This document shows positions 15,187 to 23,819 of a DNA stretch of 61,777 nt, piece by piece. The stretch comes from Sphingomonas sanxanigenens (lineage in GTDB: Bacteria; Pseudomonadota; Alphaproteobacteria; Sphingomonadales; Sphingomonadaceae): positions 1-61,777 of the forward strand of contig QFNN01000004.1 in the NCBI GenBank assembly GCA_003240855.1. Direction: 5' to 3'. The position numbers were made by a program, and so were the translations under genes. Positions within the stretch are counted from its first letter, which is position 1, and each line of letters starts with the position of its first letter. A model generated the notes under the pieces. The model worked only from the letters and a program-made list of their open reading frames with translations. It did not search any database and had not been told where the DNA came from.

Positions 15187-15648
15187 ATGATCTATCTCGC
15201 CGCACTGCTGATAGGCGTGGTCGCCGGCCTTCGCGCCATGATGGCCCCTGCGATCACAAGCTGGGCCGCGCATCTCGGTTGGATCAATGTCGAAGGCGGC
15301 TGGCTGGCCATCATGGGCTGGCGCTTCACGCCCTGGGTCTTTTCGCTGATCGCGGCCATCGAGCTTGTTACCGATCAGCTTCCCTAGACGCCCAGCCGCA
15401 AGACGCCGGCGCAATTCGGCGCGCGCATCCTGTTCGGGGGGCTTTCGGGCGGCACAGTCGGCGCATCCGCCGGGCTGCTCTGGCCGGGCGTGGTTCTCGG
15501 CGTCGTCGGCGCGGTGATCGGCGCCTATGGCGGAGCGGCGGCGCGCGGGGCGCTTGCGAAGGCGTTCCGCAGCGATCGCCCGGCGGCGTTGATCGAGGAC
15601 GCCGTGGCGATCGGCGGCGGGCTCGCGATCTTCTGCCTGCTGGCATGA
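15187..15648 (+). pseudogene. DUF4126 membrane protein interrupted by in-frame TAG
   Basis: The frame encodes a DUF4126 protein in two parts. Residues 1-66 (MIYLAALLIGVVAGLRAMM to ELVTDQLP) end at TAG 15385-15387. The same frame then continues without further stop for 86 codons, TPSRKTPAQFGARI through the Gly-rich membrane segments, to TGA at 15646. Family members normally read D-x-LPKTPSR here, so TAG sits where a Lys AAG is expected, a single A-to-T change. The rest looks undamaged, so the mutation is recent, an assembly error, or read through. The stop overlaps the next ATG (ATGA), which favours an originally intact operon. Confidence 0.75.
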
Positions 15649-17024
15649 TCCGGCGTTTCGACGCGATCGTGATCGGCGCGGGGCAGGCGGGTTCGCCGCT
15701 TGCCGTCCGCCTCGCCGGGGCGGGGATGGAGGTGGCGATCATCGAACGCCATCTGGTCGGCGGCACCTGCGTCAATACCGGCTGCATGCCCACCAAGACG
15801 CTGGTCGCCAGCGCCTATGCGGCGCATCTCGCGCGCCGCGCCGCCGATTATGGCGTGGTGATCAGCGGGCCGGTCGGCGTCGACATGGAAAAGGTCCGCG
15901 CCCGCGCGCTCGCCGTCGCGCATAACGCGCACGACAATGTCGTGAAATGGCTCGAAGGGGCGGAACGCGTCACCCTCATCCACGGCCATGCCCGCTTCAT
16001 CGGCCCCGATAGCATCGAGGTGAATGGTGAGACGCTGACGGCGGGCAAGGTCTTTATCAATGTCGGCGGGCGCGCGACCGTGCCCGACATGCCGGGCGTC
16101 CGCGACATCGCGACGATGACCAACAGGACGATCCTCGAACTGGGCGAGCTGCCGCGCCATCTGGCGGTGATCGGCGGCTCCTATATCGGCCTTGAATATG
16201 CGCAGATGTATCGCCGCTTCGGCGCGCAGGTGACGGTGATCGAAAAGGGACCGCGCATCGTCGGCCGCGAGGACGAGCGCGTCTCGGCCGACATCCAGAA
16301 GATATTGGAGGGGGAGGGCGTCGCCTTCCGTCTCGACGCCGAATGTATCGGCTTCGCGCCGCATGACGATGGCGCGCTCGTCCATGTCGATTGCAACAGC
16401 GGAGATCGCGCCGTCGTCGCATCGCATGTGCTGCTCGCCGTCGGCCGCCGCCCCAATACGGAAGATCTCGGGCTGGACGCGGCGGGGGTGGCGACTGATG
16501 CGCGCGGAAACATCATTGTCGATGACGAGCTGCGCACCAATGTGCCGGGCATCTGGGCGATGGGCGATTGCAACGGGCGCGGCGCCTTCACCCACACCAG
16601 CTATAATGATTTCGAGATCATCGCCGAAAATCTGCTCGACGGGGCGTCGCGGCGCTTAAGCGACCGCATTTCCTGCTATGCGCTGTTCACAGATCCTCCG
16701 CTTGCGCGCATCGGCCTGTCGCGCGACGAGGCCTTGAAGCAGGGCCGGCGCATAAAGGTCGGCGAACGGCCGATGACGCGCGTCGGCCGAGCCGTCGAAA
16801 AAGGCGAGAGCCAGGGCTTCATGCAGATCGTGGTCGATGCGGAAAGCGATGCGATTCTGGGCGCGACCATCCTCGGCATCGGCGGCGACGAGGCGATCCA
16901 CTGCATCCTCGACCTGATGTACGCGGGCGCTCCGGCCGATCGCCTGCGCCGGTCCGTGCACATCCACCCGACCGTGGCCGAACTGCTCCCGACGATCGCG
17001 GGCGAGCTGAAGCCGGCGGGGTGA
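15645..17024 (+). CDS. FAD-dependent pyridine nucleotide-disulfide oxidoreductase
   Basis: A 459-residue class I flavoprotein disulfide reductase: GAGQAGSPLAVRLA FAD fold at the N-terminus, the redox-active pair GGTCVNTGCMPTK, NAD(P) fold GGSYIGLEYAQ, VGRRPNTEDLG, AMGDCNGRGAFTH, and the C-terminal HIHPTVAELLPT with His-x-x-x-x-Glu. It resembles mercuric reductase/dihydrolipoamide dehydrogenase-like proteins of unknown substrate; there is no N-terminal MerA metal-binding domain, so mercury reduction is not supported. The start is ATG 15645, overlapping the DUF4126 stop by 4 nt; the longer upstream reading is antisense-like noise. Confidence 0.85.
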   Translation: MIRRFDAIVIGAGQAGSPLAVRLAGAGMEVAIIERHLVGGTCVNTGCMPTKTLVASAYAAHLARRAADYGVVISGPVGVDMEKVRARALAVAHNAHDNVVKWLEGAERVTLIHGHARFIGPDSIEVNGETLTAGKVFINVGGRATVPDMPGVRDIATMTNRTILELGELPRHLAVIGGSYIGLEYAQMYRRFGAQVTVIEKGPRIVGREDERVSADIQKILEGEGVAFRLDAECIGFAPHDDGALVHVDCNSGDRAVVASHVLLAVGRRPNTEDLGLDAAGVATDARGNIIVDDELRTNVPGIWAMGDCNGRGAFTHTSYNDFEIIAENLLDGASRRLSDRISCYALFTDPPLARIGLSRDEALKQGRRIKVGERPMTRVGRAVEKGESQGFMQIVVDAESDAILGATILGIGGDEAIHCILDLMYAGAPADRLRRSVHIHPTVAELLPTIAGELKPAG

Positions 17025-17026
17025 GC

Positions 17027-17061
17027 GGGCGGGCGTCGAAACGGACGCATTCCCGCCCTTT
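17027..17061. terminator. Hairpin between convergent genes
   Basis: GGGCGGG (17027-17033) pairs with CCCGCCC (17052-17058), with an inner CGTC/GACG stem, followed by TTTC on the plus strand. It lies between the flavoprotein stop at 17024 and the malic enzyme stop at 17074 and could terminate transcription from the plus strand. The T-tract is short, so the efficiency is uncertain. Confidence 0.45.
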
Positions 17062-17073
17062 CGCAAAGAATCC

Positions 17074-19335
17074 CTAGCCCTGCGCCACCGCGAAGGCCGT
17101 CATGTTGACGATCCCGCGCGTCGTCGTCGCGGGGACCAGCACATGCACGGGCTTGGCCATGCCGAGCAGGATCGGCCCCACCGGCAGCCCCTCCGTCACC
17201 GAGGCAAGCAGGGTCAGCGCGATATTGGCTGCGTCGAGCGAGGGCATGACGAGCAGATTGGCCTGCCCTTCGAGCGTGCTGCTGGTGACCGAACGGCCGC
17301 GCAGCACTTCGCTCAGCGCCAGGTCGGCATGCATTTCGCCATCGACTTCCAGATCGGGCGCGCGTGCGTGGATCAGCGCCAGCGCCTCGCGCATCTTGCG
17401 TGCGCTGGGCGAGTTGGACGCGCCGAAATTGGAGTGCGAGACGAGCGCGACCTTGGGCGTGATGCCGAACCGTCCGACCTGTTCGGCGGCAAGCATCGTC
17501 ATCTCGGCGATCTGCTCGGCGTCGGGATCGACCATCATATGCGTGTCGCAGAAAAACAGCGTGCCGCGCGGCGTGATCAGCGCGGTAAGCGCCGATGCGC
17601 GCGCGACGCCCTCGGCGCGCGGGATGATCTCGACGACCATCTTCATGTCAGTCCACCAGTCGCCCGGCCCGCCGCACAGCGCGGCGTCGACGCGCCCCGT
17701 TTCCAGCAGCATTGCGGCGATGATCGTCGACCGGCGGCGCAGCCTGCGCCCGGCCTCGGCGGGCGGGACGCCGCGGCGCTCGACGATGCCGACATAGCGT
17801 TCGGCCAGCGCCTCCATCACATCGGCGTCGCGCAGCGCATCGAACACCTCGACATCCTCGCCGACGCGGAAGCGCAGGCCCAGCCGGTCGCGCGCGGCCT
17901 CGATCCGGTCCTGCCGGCCGATCAGCACCGGGCGCGCCAGCCCTTCGTCGACCACGGTCTGCGCCGCGCGCAGCACGCGGTCGGCCTCGCCCTCGGCATA
18001 GGCGACCTTGCGCAGCGGCCCCCGCCGCGCCGCCTCGAACAGCGGCATCATCAACTGGGTCGAGCGGTAGGAGAAGCGCGACAACGAATTGCGGTAGGCT
18101 TCGAGATCGGCGATCGGCCGCCGCGCGACGCCGCTGTCCCCCGCAGCCTTGGCGACGGCGGGCGCGATCTCCATGATCAGGCGCGGGTCGAAGGGCTTGG
18201 GAATGATATGCTCGGGGCCGAAGATCAGCCCTTCGTCGCCATAGGCGTTGGCTACGCGTTCCTCGGGCGTCGCGCGCGCCAGCGCCGCCAGCGCCTCGAC
18301 CGCCGCGACCTTCATCGCCTCGTTGATCTCGGTGGCGCCCACGTCGAGCGCGCCCCGGAACATGTAGGGGAAGCACAGCACGTTGTTGACCTGATTGGGA
18401 TAGTCAGACCGGCCCGTCGCCACGATCGCGTCGGGGCGCGTCGCCCTGACCAGTTCGGGCAGGATCTCGGGCTCGGGATTGGCCATGGCGAGAATCAGCG
18501 GTTTGTCGGCAAGCAGCGGCAGCCATTCGGGCTTGAACACGCGCGGGGCGGAAAGGCCCAGGAATATGTCGCTGCCCGCTATCACCTCGGCCAGCGTCCG
18601 CGCATCGGTGTCGCGGGCATAACGCGCCATGTTGGGCAGCATTCCCGATCGGCCCGAATGGATCACGCCCTCAATGTCGGTCAGCGTGACATTTTCGACC
18701 GGAAGCCCCATCTCGACGAGCAGGTCGACGCAGGCAAGCGCCGCCGCCCCAGCGCCGGATGTGACGAGGCGCACATCGGTTATATCCTTGTCCTGCAGCA
18801 GCAGTGCGTTGCGGACCGCCGCGGCGCAGACGATCGCCGTGCCATGCTGGTCGTCGTGGAACACCGGGATTTTCATCCGCCGGCGAAGCTCGGCCTCGAT
18901 CGCGAAGCATTCGGGCGCCTTGATGTCCTCAAGGTTGATGCCGCCAAAGGTCGGTTCCAGCGCGGCCACGGCGTCGCAGAACGCCTTGGGATCGGTGGTG
19001 TCCACTTCGATGTCGAAGGCGTCGAGGCCGCTGAACTTGCGGAACAGCACGACCTTGCCTTCCATCACCGGCTTGGAAGCGAGCGCGCCGATATGGCCGA
19101 GGCCCAGCACTGCGGTGCCGTTGGTGACGACGCCGACAAGGTTGGCGCGGGCGGTGTAATCGTCCGCCGCCAGCGGGTCGGCTGCGATCGCCTCGCACGC
19201 GGCGGCGACGCCCGGCGAATAGGCGAGCGCCAGATCGCGCTGCGTCTCCATTCGCTTGGTCGGTTCGACCGACAGTTTCCCGGGACGGGGATAGCGATGA
19301 TAGTCGAGCGCGGCCTGGCGGAAATCTTCATCCAT
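17074..19335 (-). CDS. maeB: NADP-dependent malic enzyme with phosphotransacetylase-like domain
   Basis: A 753-residue protein of MaeB architecture: malic enzyme domain (about 1-420; YSPGVAAACEAI, FHDDQHGTAIV, DIFLGLSAPRVF) and a C-terminal phosphate acetyltransferase-like domain (about 430-753; LFFCDTHMMVDPDAEQIAEM). It decarboxylates malate to pyruvate with NADP+, supplying NADPH and linking the TCA cycle to gluconeogenesis. The C-terminal domain is usually regulatory, binding acetyl-CoA, rather than catalytic. Length is standard. The start codon lies inside a long perfect hairpin (19332-19367), and a strong Shine-Dalgarno is not seen, so initiation may be structure-controlled. Confidence 0.92.
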   Translation of the reverse strand: MDEDFRQAALDYHRYPRPGKLSVEPTKRMETQRDLALAYSPGVAAACEAIAADPLAADDYTARANLVGVVTNGTAVLGLGHIGALASKPVMEGKVVLFRKFSGLDAFDIEVDTTDPKAFCDAVAALEPTFGGINLEDIKAPECFAIEAELRRRMKIPVFHDDQHGTAIVCAAAVRNALLLQDKDITDVRLVTSGAGAAALACVDLLVEMGLPVENVTLTDIEGVIHSGRSGMLPNMARYARDTDARTLAEVIAGSDIFLGLSAPRVFKPEWLPLLADKPLILAMANPEPEILPELVRATRPDAIVATGRSDYPNQVNNVLCFPYMFRGALDVGATEINEAMKVAAVEALAALARATPEERVANAYGDEGLIFGPEHIIPKPFDPRLIMEIAPAVAKAAGDSGVARRPIADLEAYRNSLSRFSYRSTQLMMPLFEAARRGPLRKVAYAEGEADRVLRAAQTVVDEGLARPVLIGRQDRIEAARDRLGLRFRVGEDVEVFDALRDADVMEALAERYVGIVERRGVPPAEAGRRLRRRSTIIAAMLLETGRVDAALCGGPGDWWTDMKMVVEIIPRAEGVARASALTALITPRGTLFFCDTHMMVDPDAEQIAEMTMLAAEQVGRFGITPKVALVSHSNFGASNSPSARKMREALALIHARAPDLEVDGEMHADLALSEVLRGRSVTSSTLEGQANLLVMPSLDAANIALTLLASVTEGLPVGPILLGMAKPVHVLVPATTTRGIVNMTAFAVAQG

Positions 19336-19367
19336 GGGGCCCTGCTATAAGCAGCGAGGCCCCATGG
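19332..19367 (-). promoter_or_regulatory. Start-codon hairpin of maeB leader
   Basis: CCATGGGGCC (19332-19341) and GGCCCCATGG (19358-19367) are perfect 10-bp inverted repeats. Between them CTGCT (19342-19346) pairs with AGCAG (19350-19354), giving a 15-bp stem with a 3-nt loop and one 3-nt bulge. In the minus-strand mRNA the 3' arm contains the maeB ATG. Such a structure would hide the initiation region unless opened. It could also mark a binding site in DNA. Confidence 0.6.
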
Positions 19368-19479
19368 TCCAGCCCGAAACACCCGTTCCGTAGCGGCTTA
19401 TATGCCCGCGCGCCTGTTTCTGCCCGTTGGGCAGGCCGATTGGTGCTTTTCGCGGGGATGCAAAGACGCTCCGACGGGA

Positions 19480-21132
19480 TCAGGCGCGCCGTTTCATCGG
19501 GCGGTTATGCGGGCGGCGCGCCGGTCCGCGCGCGTCATGCGTCGGTCCGTTTGAAGGCGTGATGCGGACGCCGCCGTCGCTTTCGGGATCGTCATTGGCG
19601 CTGCGCCGGATGGCGGCCGCGAACTTGTCGGCGATGTCGCGCGGGATCTGGAAGTGCGTCTCGCGGTCGCCGATACGGATCGCGCCGACCTGACCGCGCG
19701 ACAGATCGCCCCGGCGGCAGATCAGCGGCAGCAGCCAGCGCGGATCTGCGCGTTGATTGCGTCCCACCCCGATGCTGAACCACACCACATCGTCAAAGCC
19801 GGGCCGCTTTTCGGGCAGGCGGCGGACATTGGGGTCGGACAGCTCTTCCGGCTGGGGCAGGCTGGTGCGATGCGCGCGGACCAACGCGGCGGCGATATCC
19901 TCGGCGCTGCGCTGCGCGAGCAGGCTGGCGGCGATCGCACGATCTTCCTCGTCGGCGACGACGGGTTCGAGCAGCGCGGCGACGATGCGCTCGCGATCCT
20001 TGGCGCGGATCGCGTCGGGGCTGGGCGCGTCGGTCCATTCGACCGGAATCCGGGCGTCGCGCAGCATCGATTCGATCCGCCGCCGGCGCGCGGCGGGGAC
20101 GACGAGCACGGCCGTGCCTTTCTTGCCCGCGCGCCCGGTGCGGCCCGAACGGTGCTGAAGCGTCTCGGCGTCGCGCGGCAATTCCGCGTGAATGACGAGG
20201 CTGAGGTCGGGCAGGTCGAGACCGCGGGCGGCGACGTCGGTCGCGACGCAGACGCGCGCGCGGCGATCGCGCAGCGCCTGCAGCGCGTGGTTGCGCTCAT
20301 TCTGGCTATGCTCGCCCGACAGCGCGACGGCGGCGAAGCCCCGTTCGACGAGGCTGGCGTGAAGGTGGCGCACATTGTCGCGCGTCGCGCAAAAGACGAT
20401 CGCGCCATTCGCCTCGTGGAAGCGCAGCAGATTGACCACCGCGTTGACGATCTCAGCGGGGGCGACCGTCACGGCCTGATAGCTGATGTCGCCATGGCCG
20501 CGCGCTTCGCCGATCGTCGAGATGCGCAGCGCGTCGCGCTGATAGGTCTGCGCAAGCATCGCGATCGGGCGCGGCATGGTCGCGGAGAAAAGCAGGGTGC
20601 GCCGGCCCTCGGGCGCGGCCTCGAGCAGCGCCTGCAGGTCGTCGCGGAAGCCCATGTCGAGCATCTCGTCGGCTTCGTCGAGCACGACGACGCGCAGTTC
20701 GCTCGTGTCGAGGCGGTTATGTTCCAGATGGTCGCGCAGGCGGCCGGGGGTGCCGACCAGGATATGCACGCCGCGCGACAGCATCCGCGCCTCGGCGCGC
20801 ACGTCCATGCCGCCGACGCAGGCGCCGACGCGCGCGCCGACCTTGGCGTAAAGCCAGCTCAGCTCGCGTTCGACCTGCAGCGCCAGTTCACGCGTCGGCG
20901 CGATCACCAGCGCGAGGGGAGCGCCGGGGCGATCGAGCGGCTCTTCGATCAACATGGCGGACATGGCGAGGCCGAAGGCGACGGTCTTGCCCGATCCGGT
21001 CTGTGCGGAAACGAGAAGATCGCGCCCCACGGCTTCGGGGGCGAGCACCGCGGCCTGAACCGCGGTGAGATCGCTATAGCCACGCTCAGCGAGCGCAGCG
21101 CCGAGCGACGGCGGCACCGAATCAAAAGACAT
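19480..21132 (-). CDS. DEAD-box ATP-dependent RNA helicase with DbpA-like C-terminal domain
   Basis: A 550-residue superfamily 2 RNA helicase with AQTGSGKT (residues 43-50), PTRELA, TPGRL, VLDEADEML, the SAT motif, RGLDLPDL and HRSGRTGRAG. The last 130 residues, after the RecA-like domains, hold an RNA-binding module of DbpA/CsdA type (WLLPLICRRGDLSRGQVGAIRIGD) and end in a basic RPHNRPMKRRA tail. Expected roles are ribosome assembly or mRNA turnover at low temperature. It stands alone, 144 bp upstream of maeB on the same strand. The assignment among CsdA/DeaD/DbpA is open, so no symbol is given. Confidence 0.92.
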   Translation of the reverse strand: MSFDSVPPSLGAALAERGYSDLTAVQAAVLAPEAVGRDLLVSAQTGSGKTVAFGLAMSAMLIEEPLDRPGAPLALVIAPTRELALQVERELSWLYAKVGARVGACVGGMDVRAEARMLSRGVHILVGTPGRLRDHLEHNRLDTSELRVVVLDEADEMLDMGFRDDLQALLEAAPEGRRTLLFSATMPRPIAMLAQTYQRDALRISTIGEARGHGDISYQAVTVAPAEIVNAVVNLLRFHEANGAIVFCATRDNVRHLHASLVERGFAAVALSGEHSQNERNHALQALRDRRARVCVATDVAARGLDLPDLSLVIHAELPRDAETLQHRSGRTGRAGKKGTAVLVVPAARRRRIESMLRDARIPVEWTDAPSPDAIRAKDRERIVAALLEPVVADEEDRAIAASLLAQRSAEDIAAALVRAHRTSLPQPEELSDPNVRRLPEKRPGFDDVVWFSIGVGRNQRADPRWLLPLICRRGDLSRGQVGAIRIGDRETHFQIPRDIADKFAAAIRRSANDDPESDGGVRITPSNGPTHDARGPARRPHNRPMKRRA

Positions 21133-21279
21133 TTAGGTTCCGAAACTTATGTTCTGGGCGACCAGGATGAGGGGGCGCCGACTCAAATCGGCGGCCGGCC
21201 TCTTAGCAGAAGTTGCGACCGCGCGCTACCTTGGCTGCTGCGGCAAGCGCTTTTGCCCTTTCGTTCCGGCGGATTCGGC

Positions 21280-23733
21280 TCAATTGCCCTCCATTCCCAT
21301 CCAGTCGTCCTCGGCGCCGATCGGCATGCCCGGGGGCACGCGCGTCATGCGTCCCTTGTCGGAGGCCGCCTTGTCGAGCGCTTCGCGGTCGGCGAGCAGG
21401 CGCGACAGCCCGTGCGCCCATGCCGTCTCCTCTCCGTCGCCGGCGCGTTTGGCGAGCGCCGCGGAAAGCCGCGTCAGCCGATCCTCGATCGCGACGGCGG
21501 CGTCGGGCGCAGTCGCCGGGTCGCGCGCGGCGCGCGCCAGCGCCAGCGCCGTCGACGTCGCCACGCGGCGGCGGATCGCGGCCAGGCGGCCCCCGTCCTT
21601 TGCATCGAACGTTGCGGAAATCAGCCGATCGACCACGCCGTCGACGCCGGGAAGCGATGAGTCCCCGATATGCTGGCTGGAAAGCCGCGCCAGCCGCGCC
21701 GGAGCAAGCAGCACCATCAGCGTCTGCGCGGCCTTGGCGTCGGCGGCGGCCAGCGGATCGAAGACCGTGCCGCCCGCCGTCTTGAAGATCTCGATGTCAT
21801 ATTGCCGGTCGTCGTCGCCCGACCAGCCTGCTGACAGCATCGGCAATAGCGCGGGGGGCACTTCGAGCGCGGTGGGGGCCAGGGTCGCGAGCAGCGCGTT
21901 CAGTGCATGGTCCTGCATCGCGGCGGGAACGGCGGTCGAAGTCTCGCGCCCGTCGCCGATCACCGAATAGGCATAGTCGACTCCGCCCAGCAGCTTGCCC
22001 GCCGCTTCGACCTGATAGCGATCGAGCAGCCATATCGGCACGAACTTGCGCCGGAGGTTGGCGACGGCCTCGCCGGGCGAAAGCGCACTCAGCCCGAAGC
22101 GCGAGAGCGCCGCCTGCCGCACGCCCGCCATGCGGTCGAGCTCGGCGGCGGGATCGGCCCCGTCGTCCCACAGGCTGCCCCAGGGCTGGCCGGTGTCGGG
22201 CGAACGCGCATCGCTGTCGGTTGCGTAGCGCAGTCCTTCCTTCACGCCTGCGCTCGCGGTCGCCTGGGCTTCCGCATCGCTCGCCGATCCGTAAAGCCAT
22301 TTGACGACATAATCGTCCCACCGGCCGGCGCCGTTGCCATAGGCGTCGGACAGGTCGGGCGCGCCCGCCTTCACGCCGATGCGCGGCGCGGGATAATCCA
22401 TCACCGAGAAGCGCCCCTGCGTGCTCGCGGCGAAATTATGCGCGAAGCCCAGCGCGTGGCCGACCTCGTGCGCGGCAAGCTGGCGGAGGCGCTGGAGCGA
22501 GATCTGCACCGGATCATTGGGGCCGCCGGTGCCGATCTTGTCCGCGCCGACAAGCCCCTCGAAGATCAGCATGTCCTGCCGCACGCGCAGCGAGCCGAGC
22601 ATGACATTGCCCTTGATGATCTCGCCCGTGCGCGGATCGGTCACAGCCTGGCCGTATGACCAGCCGCGCGTCGCGCGGTTCACCCAATTGACGATATTGT
22701 AGCGCAGATCGAGCGGATCGACGCCCTCGGGAAGAATCTCCACCTTGAAGGCGTCTATGAAGCCGGCCTTGTCGAATGCGTCGGCCCACCAGCGCACGCC
22801 ATCGGCCAGCGCCGACCGGATGGGTTCTGGTGCGGCGCGATCGATATAGAAGATGATCGGTTTCCTCACCGGCGAGCGCGCGGCCGTGGGATCGGTCTTT
22901 TCCAGGCGGAAACGGTTCGCCAGTTCATAGACGACGGGCGCGCCCAGCGGCGTGCCGTAATCGAGCACCTGCGTCGCGAACACGCCGCCGCGCGGATCGA
23001 AGCGCAGCGGCTTGTAGCCGGGCGCGGGCAGCCGCACGAAGCTATGGCGGACGACGAAGCTAAGATTGCCGTCGACCGGCGAAATGTTCCGCGTCTCGAC
23101 GCCGGGGCTGGACGATGTGAAGGTCTGGCGGGCCTCGATCTCGATATTGTCGGGGAACACCTTCACCGATCCGGTATCGACCGCAGACAGCGCCGCGTTG
23201 AGCGTGAAGCCCTTTTCCTCACGGTTGAGCGCATCGGCGATTCCCATCATGTCGCCCGCGAGCATTGGCGCGATATCCACGGTGAAGCTGCCGTCGGCAT
23301 TGTCGCTTTCGACCTTGCCGATCCACACCGTCGAATAGGCGAAGCTGTCGCGCGCCGCCTGCGCCTCGTCGGCGGGAACGCCGGTCGCGCGGAAGCGGGG
23401 ATTCTCATATTCCGCTGCGACCTTGTTGCCGATCCGCCGGAAAACGAGCAGGCGCGAACCGCTGTTCGCCCCGCGATCGAGCATGATGTTGGCCGATCCC
23501 AGCCCCGTGCGCAGCGCGTTTGCGTAGATGAAGCGGCCGGCGATCCCATCCTTGTCGGGCGCAGGCAGACGAAACAGGATCTTGCCCTGCTTCTGATCGA
23601 CATCGACGGGGAGCAGGCCGCTGAGGCTCCTGGTCGGGGACGCCGCAGGCGCGGCACCGGCAGTTCCCGTCGCCGCACTCGCCGGCGTCGCCAGCATGAA
23701 GGCCAGCGCCAGCAGCGTCATGTTACGCACCAC
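21280..23733 (-). CDS. Secreted zinc-dependent metalloprotease (DUF5117/DUF4953 type)
   Basis: The 817-residue protein has a cleavable signal peptide (MTLLALAFMLATPASAA), an N-terminal DUF5118/DUF5117-like region with LLPVDVDQKQGKILF and FVVRHSFVRLP, and a gluzincin-like zinc site HEVGHALGFAHNF (HEVGH at 422-426). The C-terminal third is helical (DUF4953-like). Such proteins are exported to the periplasm or beyond; the substrates are unknown. GTG 23733 was taken because GGGGGA precedes it at suitable distance; ATG 23721 would still keep the signal peptide. It is monocistronic on the minus strand, with about 150 bp to the helicase gene. Confidence 0.85.
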   Translation of the reverse strand: MVRNMTLLALAFMLATPASAATGTAGAAPAASPTRSLSGLLPVDVDQKQGKILFRLPAPDKDGIAGRFIYANALRTGLGSANIMLDRGANSGSRLLVFRRIGNKVAAEYENPRFRATGVPADEAQAARDSFAYSTVWIGKVESDNADGSFTVDIAPMLAGDMMGIADALNREEKGFTLNAALSAVDTGSVKVFPDNIEIEARQTFTSSSPGVETRNISPVDGNLSFVVRHSFVRLPAPGYKPLRFDPRGGVFATQVLDYGTPLGAPVVYELANRFRLEKTDPTAARSPVRKPIIFYIDRAAPEPIRSALADGVRWWADAFDKAGFIDAFKVEILPEGVDPLDLRYNIVNWVNRATRGWSYGQAVTDPRTGEIIKGNVMLGSLRVRQDMLIFEGLVGADKIGTGGPNDPVQISLQRLRQLAAHEVGHALGFAHNFAASTQGRFSVMDYPAPRIGVKAGAPDLSDAYGNGAGRWDDYVVKWLYGSASDAEAQATASAGVKEGLRYATDSDARSPDTGQPWGSLWDDGADPAAELDRMAGVRQAALSRFGLSALSPGEAVANLRRKFVPIWLLDRYQVEAAGKLLGGVDYAYSVIGDGRETSTAVPAAMQDHALNALLATLAPTALEVPPALLPMLSAGWSGDDDRQYDIEIFKTAGGTVFDPLAAADAKAAQTLMVLLAPARLARLSSQHIGDSSLPGVDGVVDRLISATFDAKDGGRLAAIRRRVATSTALALARAARDPATAPDAAVAIEDRLTRLSAALAKRAGDGEETAWAHGLSRLLADREALDKAASDKGRMTRVPPGMPIGAEDDWMGMEGN

Positions 23734-23819
23734 GTCATTCCCCCTGATTGGCCCGGGTCGGTCCGGGCGGTCGAACTCGCCCTTCCTTCACCTTTTCAGC
23801 CGGGAATTGAAGCGGTTTT

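Noticed and set aside
15180..15644. N-terminal extension of the flavoprotein
   Set aside because: The extension is Arg-rich out-of-frame translation of the DUF4126 gene; the FAD fold starts right after ATG 15645.
15645..17024. Mercuric reductase
   Set aside because: It has the redox pair but no N-terminal heavy-metal domain or C-terminal vicinal cysteines, and no mer genes lie nearby.
17143..19350. 735-codon plus-strand frame opposite maeB
   Set aside because: Composition and lack of motifs mark it as a shadow of the malic enzyme gene.
21176..21193. CGCCGA/TCGGCG hairpin before the helicase gene
   Set aside because: The stem is short with no T-run on either strand, so a terminator or regulatory RNA is not supported.
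19654..21660. 668-codon plus-strand frame opposite the helicase
   Set aside because: It is a shadow of the helicase and metalloprotease genes, without motifs or a ribosome-binding site.
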